Below, piece by piece: positions 52,311 to 57,264 of a stretch of DNA of 57,264 nt. Where the stretch lies: assembly GCA_016926755.1 (NCBI GenBank), contig JAFGNZ010000118.1:1-57264 (forward strand), written 5' to 3'. Positions within the stretch are counted from its first letter, which is position 1. The number at the start of each line of letters is the position of its first letter. The translations under genes were made by a program, and so were the position numbers. Origin of the DNA: Myxococcaceae bacterium (GTDB lineage: Bacteria; Myxococcota; Myxococcia; Myxococcales; Myxococcaceae). The notes under the pieces are model-generated. The model had not been told where the DNA came from. It saw only the letters and a list, made by a program, of their open reading frames with translations, and did no database searches.

Positions 52311-53198
52311 ATGGAGACCATGCGCGATCGCTTCATCTCCACCACCCACGCGCTGCTCGATCGGGAGCCCCGGCTCGCGCTCGTGCTGGCCGACATCTCC
52401 GCCGCCACCTTCAAGGAGGCGAAGCGGCGGCACCCGGACCGCGTCATCAACGTCGGCATCCGCGAGCAGCTCATGGTCGGCGTCGCGGCGGGCCTGGCGC
52501 TCACGGGGCTGCGCCCCATCGTCCACTCGTACGCGCCGTTCCTCGTCGAGCGCCCGTATGAGCAGGTGAAGCTCGACTTCGCCCACCAGGACGTGGGGGC
52601 CGTGCTGGTGAGCATCGGGGCCTCCTACGACTGGGCCGCGGGAGGACGCACCCACCAGGCACCGGGCGACGTCGCGCTGCTCGACGCGCTGCCGGATTGG
52701 ACGGTGCACGTGCCCGGTCACCCGGACGAGGTGGAGCCCCTCCTGCGGGAGGCCGTCTCCGGTGATGGCCGGGTGTACGTGCGGCTGTCGCTCCAGGCGA
52801 ACAAGGCCCCACGCCCCGTACTGCCCGGTCGGTTCGATGTCGTCCGTCGCGGAGCGCGGGGCACCGTGGTCGCGGTGGGGCCCATGCTCGACCGCGTCCT
52901 GGAGGCGACCGCCGGACTGGACCTCACCGTGCTGTACGCGGCGACGGTGCGCCCCTTCGACACGGGCACGCTCCTGGCCACCCTGGGCAGGCCCGACGTC
53001 ATCCTGGTCGAGCCCTACCTCGAGGGCACCTCGGCCCACGTCGTCTCCTCGGCGCTCGCGCACCTGCCCCACCGGTTGCTGTCGCTGGGCGTGCCACGCA
53101 AGGAGCTCCGCCGCTACGGCACCCCCGAGGAGCATGACGCCGCGCATGGGCTGGACGCTCCTGGCCTGCGTGAGCGGATGAGAGCCTTCCTGCTCTGA
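52311..53198 (+). CDS. Transketolase-like protein, C-terminal (pyrimidine-binding) half
   Basis: A 295-residue protein that pairs with the upstream N-half. The pyrimidine-domain signature is VINVGIREQLMVGVAAGLAL, where the glutamate activates thiamine diphosphate. HSYAPFLVERPYEQVKLDFAHQD and GASYDWAAGGRTHQAPGDVALL follow, and a transketolase C-terminal domain (TVVAVGPMLDRVLEATAGL, then VLYAATVRPFDTGTLLATL) ends it. Split pairs of this length occur in many bacteria, with substrates ranging from sugar phosphates to secondary-metabolite precursors. It is translated from the same SoxR-linked transcript; the ATG is three bases after the previous stop codon. No biosynthetic neighbours reveal the product. 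Confidence 0.87.
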   Translation: METMRDRFISTTHALLDREPRLALVLADISAATFKEAKRRHPDRVINVGIREQLMVGVAAGLALTGLRPIVHSYAPFLVERPYEQVKLDFAHQDVGAVLVSIGASYDWAAGGRTHQAPGDVALLDALPDWTVHVPGHPDEVEPLLREAVSGDGRVYVRLSLQANKAPRPVLPGRFDVVRRGARGTVVAVGPMLDRVLEATAGLDLTVLYAATVRPFDTGTLLATLGRPDVILVEPYLEGTSAHVVSSALAHLPHRLLSLGVPRKELRRYGTPEEHDAAHGLDAPGLRERMRAFLL

Positions 53199-53438
53199 CG
53201 ACCCGCGCAGCTCCGCTGGCGCAAGGCTGTCCGACAACTTGTCAGGTTCAGACAGGCCGTCTCCGCCAGCGCTCCCCCAGTGAGTTCAGGCGTGGGACTG
53301 CCTCGGGAAAGTGGCTCGGTAATCGCTTCAAGGCGCTGGTGGAAGGCGACCGAGCTCCCGCGCGCCAGGGCTCCCGGTAGGAGCAGGCTCGCCGCATCAG
53401 CCTGCCCATATGCCCAAGTCCCCTGCCGCGCCAGCGCC

Positions 53439-53450
53439 TGTGCTAAACCG
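53439..53450 (+). promoter_or_regulatory. Second copy of the TGTGCTAAA promoter-like element
   Basis: TGTGCTAAACCG, 33 bases before the WD40-HEAT start codon, nearly repeats the site at 47134-47145 before the other repeat protein. Possible extended -10 box. The rest of 53199-53482 holds no other gene or clear signal. Confidence 0.35.
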
Positions 53451-53482
53451 ACGGCTCCACGCTCGGAGGGGTCTACAGCCTC

Positions 53483-56400
53483 ATGGCCAACACCGGCATC
53501 GGTCATTTCGAAAAGGTCCGCGCCCTCGCCGCCAACGGCCGCGTGCTCCTGGTCGGCGGCGCCCGCGCCTCCCCGGCCAGCCGCCTTACCGCGTTCGACT
53601 TCGCCGGCACCAAGGTGCTGTGGAGCGTGGAGCTGCCCTCCGCCGTGCTCGCCCTGGCGCTCGCCGGTGAGCGCTGGGTCGCCGCCGGCGCCGACGGCTC
53701 CGTGCGCATTGGCACCCTGGCCGAGGGCAAGCTGGAGCGCGAGCTGACGGGCGCGCACCCCGGCGGCTGCACCGGCCTCGCCCTCAGTCCGGACTCGCAG
53801 CGCCTCTATACGGTGGGCGTGGATGGCTTCCTGCGCGGCTGGGCGCTGGACTCCGGCAAGAAGGTGCACGAGTGGCAGGCCTCCTCGCAGCCCCTGCGCG
53901 CCGTCGCCGTGGACCCCAGCAACGCCTTCGCCGCCTGCGCCGGTGATGATGCCGTGGTGCGCTCCTTCACCCTGGCCTCCGGCGCCCGCCGTGACATGCC
54001 GGGCCACGAGGGCCCCGTGCGCACCCTGGCCTTCACCCCGCGCGACGGGCGCCTCGCCTCCGCCGGCGATGATGGCCGCATCCGCATCTGGTACCTCGTC
54101 GGCGCCGTCGAGTTCGAGGTGCGCGGCGACAAGGACTCCGGCCACGCCGGCCCGGTGCTCGCCCTCCTCTTCCCCCCGACGCCCACCGCCGAGCCCGGCC
54201 AGGAGCCGAGCGATCGGTTCTGGACCGCGGGCGCCGATGGCAAGGTGAAGGTGTGGCGCCTGGACGAGCGCCGCAAGCCGCGCACCCTCGACTGCGGCAG
54301 CAAGCCCCTCAACGCCCTCGCCTTCGCGCCGCCGCCCAACGCGCGACAGGCCAAGGTGATGCTCGGCCACGTCTTCACCGGCGGCGATGACCGCCGCGTG
54401 CACCAGTTCACCCTCGAGCCGGACGGCAAGCCCTCGGATGATCAGACCGACTTCGCCCACGGCTTCGACGCGCTCACCGAGGCCCTGAGCGCGGGCCGCC
54501 CCAAGCGCGAGGCCGCCGTGCGCGAGGCCGCCGCGCTGGAGGAGCCCGAGGCGCTGGACTTCCTCCTCAAGGTGCTCTCCACGGACCGCGAGGCCGAGGT
54601 GCGCCGGCTGACCGCCTCCGAGCTGGCCGCTCGGGGCCGCACCAGCGCCCGCCCCAAGCTGCGCGAGCGGCTGGATGACGACCACCCCGCCGTCCGCGCC
54701 GCCGCGCTGGACGCCCTGGCCACCCTGGAGGAGTCCCCGCTGGCCGCCCCGCGCGCCGCGCTCGACTCGCGCTTCGCGGACGTGCGCGTCTCCGGCTTGA
54801 AGCGGCTCGCCGCGCTGGCGGGCACCTCTCCGCTGGTGCCGGGCCTCATCGCCGGGAAGCTCACGGACGCGGACGCCAACGTGGGGCTGGCCGCGCTCGA
54901 TGCCCTCACCGCCGTGTCCCCCGCCGGGAGCACCGAGCCGCTGAAGACCGCCTTCGAGCGAGGCCCCGCCCATATCAAGGTGGAGGTCCTCCTCCGCGCC
55001 ACCACCGCGGGCCTGCTCGGCGCCGCGCAGCTGCAGCCGCTGGTGGCCCGCGCGCTGGATGACGAGGACGCGGACGTGCGCCGCGTCGCCTTCACCGTGC
55101 GCGTGCTGGAGCGCCGGCCCCTGGCCCAGGTGCTGGATCAGAAGGACGAGGACTTCCGCCTCGCCGTGCGCGACGTGGCCCGCCGCATGGTGGTCTCCGC
55201 CCGGCGCGCGTCCCCCGAGGGACAGGCGGGGAAGCCCTCCACCGAGGCCGAGCTGACGGCCGCTCGCGACAAGCTGATCGAGAAGTTCCTCGGCTCGGGC
55301 CAGCCCGGCGCGGTGCTCCCCGAGGGGGACCTGGAGCCGCTGCTGGCCGCCATGGCCTGCCGCACGCCCGACACGGCGGTGCGCGGGGCCCGAGGGCTGG
55401 CGCAGCTCGGCGACGCTCGGGCCCTGGGCGCCCTGCTCCAGCTCTCGCGCGAGCCGGATGCGTTGATCCGCCGGCAGGCGACCACCTCCCTCCAGGCGCT
55501 GCAGGATGCGCGCGCCCGCGAGCGGCTGGTGTGGATGCTGGATGACGCGGACGCGGACGTGCGCTCCTCCGCGCTCGATGCCGTGGTCGCGCTGGACGCG
55601 GAGGCCCCCCTCTCCAGCGCCGAGGCCGCGCTGCGCTCGGGCTTCGAGGACGTGCGCGTCCGCGGCCTGGACCGGCTGGTGAAGCTGGGCACGCAGGGCA
55701 AGCGCCCCGAAGGCGCCGAGCCGCTGCTTGGGGACGCGCTGGAGGACGAGTCCGCCAAGGTGCGCGGCGAGGCCTTCCGCACCCTCTGGGCCTGGAACGA
55801 GAAGGAGCCACAGAAGGCGCTGGACCGCGCCCTGGCCGGCCGCTTCCCGGACCTGCGCCTGCGCGCCGTGGAGGAGCTGGCCTCGCGCGCCCCCAAGGAG
55901 GACTGGGCGCTCGAGCGGCTGAAGCAGGCCGTGCAGGATCGCGACGCGGGCGTGGCCACCGCCGCCTACGAGGCCTGGGTGAAGCTGGCCGGCAAGGAGA
56001 AGGCCGAGCCCCACCTCGCGGCGCTGGAGACGACGCACGCTCCGCTGCGGGCGCTCGCGGCGAAGAACGCCGTCCACGCTCCCGTCGAGGCGGTGCGCTC
56101 GCCGCTGCTCAAGCTCATCCAGGACGAGGAGCCCACCGTCCACCTCCAGGCCCTGGAGTCCCTGGACAAGCTCGTCCCCAACGAGAACGGGCCGCTGCTG
56201 GCCGGCCTGCTCGCCGCCGCCCTGCCCCTGAAGGTGCGCGCCGCGGAGCTGCTCGCCGCGCGCGGCGCCGAGGACATCATCGAGCCGATGCGCGTCCTCA
56301 TCACCGACAAGGAGCTGGAGCGCCGCCACCCCGCCCCGTTCCTCAACCCGCTGCGCGCCCGGGCCGCCAGCGCGCTGGCCACCCTGGGCTCGCGCCGGCT

Positions 56401-57264
56401 GCTCTCCTTCTACGCCACCACGCTGCTCAAGCACGAGCTGGGCGAGGTGCGCGAGCAGGGCGCCCGGGGCCTCGCCACCGCCAGCCGCCGCGGGGACGAG
56501 GGCTACCTGCTGGACGCGCTCGGCCACGCGGACGTGGCGGTGCGCTCCTGGGCCGCGGATGGCCTCTCGCGGCTCGGGGACGCGCGCGCCCTGCCCGTGC
56601 TCACCGGCACCCTGCGGCACGAGCACCTGCCCATCCGCCTGGGCGCCATCCTCTCCTTCGCCGCGCTCGGCGCCGAGGGCGAGGGCGGCATGCTCCACGG
56701 CCTGGAGGACAAGGCCCGCGAGGTGCAGGAGATGGTGTTCGCCATCATCCTCGCCAGGGACTTGCGCGCCTCGCGCCGCGGCGAGCCCCCGGATCTGCTC
56801 ACCAGCGCGCTCTCCAGCGCCCGGCCCGAGGTCCGCTACGCCGCCGCGCGCTCGCTGGAGCTGCGGGCGGACCCCGAGGCCTCCCACGCCCACCTGGTGG
56901 AGGCGCTGCTGCCCCCCAGGCCGGAGAAGGCCGGAGACATGAAGGAGTGGCCCGCCGAGGACGAGCGCGCCCGCCGCATGGTGGGGCTCGCCGAGGCGCT
57001 CGCCAGCGAAGTCTCCGAGCAGCGCTACGCGGCCGCCCAGGTGCTCAACCTGCGCCACAAGCCGCTGGACTACTTCCGCGAGGCCCAGAAGGTGGCGCGC
57101 CCGCGCTCCCTGGAGCAGCCGTGGAAGCCGGAGACGACGCCCAAGCCCCGGCCCGAGGCGGACAAGCCCGCGAAGAGCTGGCTGCGGCGCCTCTTCACCT
57201 CCGGCAAGGAGGCCACCGCCTCCCCCGAGGCCCTGGCCTCCGCCGAGCGCCAGCACCTGCGCCG
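53483..57264 (+). CDS. WD40 beta-propeller and HEAT-repeat protein, partial (runs off the window end)
   Basis: Over 1260 residues, open to the end of the window, starting at an ATG with GGAGGGG 11 bases upstream. Residues 1-330 form WD40-like blades (GHFEKVRALAANGRVLLVGG, GCTGLALSPDSQRLYTVGVD and GPVRTLAFTPRDGRLASAGD). From about 340 a long run of HEAT repeats follows, each about 35 residues with the VRxxAxxAL core (for example DREAEVRRLTASELAARG; DDHPAVRAAALDALATLEE; DEDADVRRVAFTVRVLER). The end in view is a Pro/Lys-rich linker. No enzymatic motif is seen. Such propeller-HEAT giants have been linked to MoxR-vWA ternary conflict systems; the ATPase and vWA partners are not in this window, so that link is unproven. 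Confidence 0.85.
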   Translation, partial: MANTGIGHFEKVRALAANGRVLLVGGARASPASRLTAFDFAGTKVLWSVELPSAVLALALAGERWVAAGADGSVRIGTLAEGKLERELTGAHPGGCTGLALSPDSQRLYTVGVDGFLRGWALDSGKKVHEWQASSQPLRAVAVDPSNAFAACAGDDAVVRSFTLASGARRDMPGHEGPVRTLAFTPRDGRLASAGDDGRIRIWYLVGAVEFEVRGDKDSGHAGPVLALLFPPTPTAEPGQEPSDRFWTAGADGKVKVWRLDERRKPRTLDCGSKPLNALAFAPPPNARQAKVMLGHVFTGGDDRRVHQFTLEPDGKPSDDQTDFAHGFDALTEALSAGRPKREAAVREAAALEEPEALDFLLKVLSTDREAEVRRLTASELAARGRTSARPKLRERLDDDHPAVRAAALDALATLEESPLAAPRAALDSRFADVRVSGLKRLAALAGTSPLVPGLIAGKLTDADANVGLAALDALTAVSPAGSTEPLKTAFERGPAHIKVEVLLRATTAGLLGAAQLQPLVARALDDEDADVRRVAFTVRVLERRPLAQVLDQKDEDFRLAVRDVARRMVVSARRASPEGQAGKPSTEAELTAARDKLIEKFLGSGQPGAVLPEGDLEPLLAAMACRTPDTAVRGARGLAQLGDARALGALLQLSREPDALIRRQATTSLQALQDARARERLVWMLDDADADVRSSALDAVVALDAEAPLSSAEAALRSGFEDVRVRGLDRLVKLGTQGKRPEGAEPLLGDALEDESAKVRGEAFRTLWAWNEKEPQKALDRALAGRFPDLRLRAVEELASRAPKEDWALERLKQAVQDRDAGVATAAYEAWVKLAGKEKAEPHLAALETTHAPLRALAAKNAVHAPVEAVRSPLLKLIQDEEPTVHLQALESLDKLVPNENGPLLAGLLAAALPLKVRAAELLAARGAEDIIEPMRVLITDKELERRHPAPFLNPLRARAASALATLGSRRLLSFYATTLLKHELGEVREQGARGLATASRRGDEGYLLDALGHADVAVRSWAADGLSRLGDARALPVLTGTLRHEHLPIRLGAILSFAALGAEGEGGMLHGLEDKAREVQEMVFAIILARDLRASRRGEPPDLLTSALSSARPEVRYAAARSLELRADPEASHAHLVEALLPPRPEKAGDMKEWPAEDERARRMVGLAEALASEVSEQRYAAAQVLNLRHKPLDYFREAQKVARPRSLEQPWKPETTPKPRPEADKPAKSWLRRLFTSGKEATASPEALASAERQHLR

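Noticed and set aside
53114-57256. A 1380-codon open frame on the minus strand
   Set aside because: It is the antisense shadow of the WD40-HEAT gene; it lacks any domain and has a His/Arg/Gln-rich shadow composition typical of antisense frames in high-GC DNA.

Overview
The window is very G+C-rich chromosomal DNA with GC-ending codons, dense genes on both strands, many lipoproteins and many two-component and one-component regulators. The gene families point to a myxobacterium of the Cystobacterineae (Myxococcus, Archangium, Cystobacter or Hyalangium type). The best taxonomic clue is a lipoprotein polymorphic toxin with an Imm52-type immunity gene. No rRNA, tRNA, insertion sequence or CRISPR array was found. 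All functional calls rest on motif recognition by eye; no database search was possible.

Layout. 1-7.8 kb: a truncated lipoprotein, a hypothetical protein, a formylglycine-enzyme-fold lipoprotein, an outer-membrane barrel protein, a DUF5916 protein and a DUF885 metallopeptidase-like lipoprotein. 8-15.5 kb: an AsmA-family protein, a WYL/YafY regulator with a VOC protein, a chemoreceptor and a saccharopine-dehydrogenase-fold reductase. 15.6-26.1 kb: a complete potassium-import locus. It holds a porin, a 26-residue membrane peptide, kdpF, kdpA, kdpB, kdpC, a KdpD reduced to its soluble sensor half, a separate membrane histidine kinase, and a convergent sigma-54 activator. A sigma-54-type -24/-12 element and an upstream inverted repeat precede the porin, so the locus appears to have replaced KdpDE control with sigma-54 control.

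26.2-32.5 kb: an MtfA-like peptidase, a DUF6232-like protein, then a beta-helix lipoprotein, a toxin lipoprotein (Tox-REase-5 tip) and its Imm52 immunity protein. 32.6-39.5 kb: a conserved methyltransferase, then a four-gene operon in which every junction is a 4-base ATGA overlap. It encodes a 103-residue protein, a six-helix membrane histidine kinase, a class I isoprenoid-synthase-fold protein and a GPP-methyltransferase-like enzyme. This looks like a self-contained system that makes and senses a methylated isoprenoid, and is the best candidate for an undescribed system here. An acidic lipoprotein and a LamG protein follow.

39.5-47.1 kb: a coupled operon of ECF-like sigma factor, membrane anti-sigma-like protein, TPR-CHAT caspase-like protease and subtilisin-like lipoprotein, with a divergent lipoprotein. 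47.1-57.3 kb: two large repeat proteins, the second a WD40-HEAT protein cut by the window end. They flank an accessory block with a Uma2 nuclease-like gene, a decayed gene, and soxR divergent from a split transketolase. The transketolase promoter has a SoxR-box-like palindrome inside a 19-base spacer and appears leaderless.
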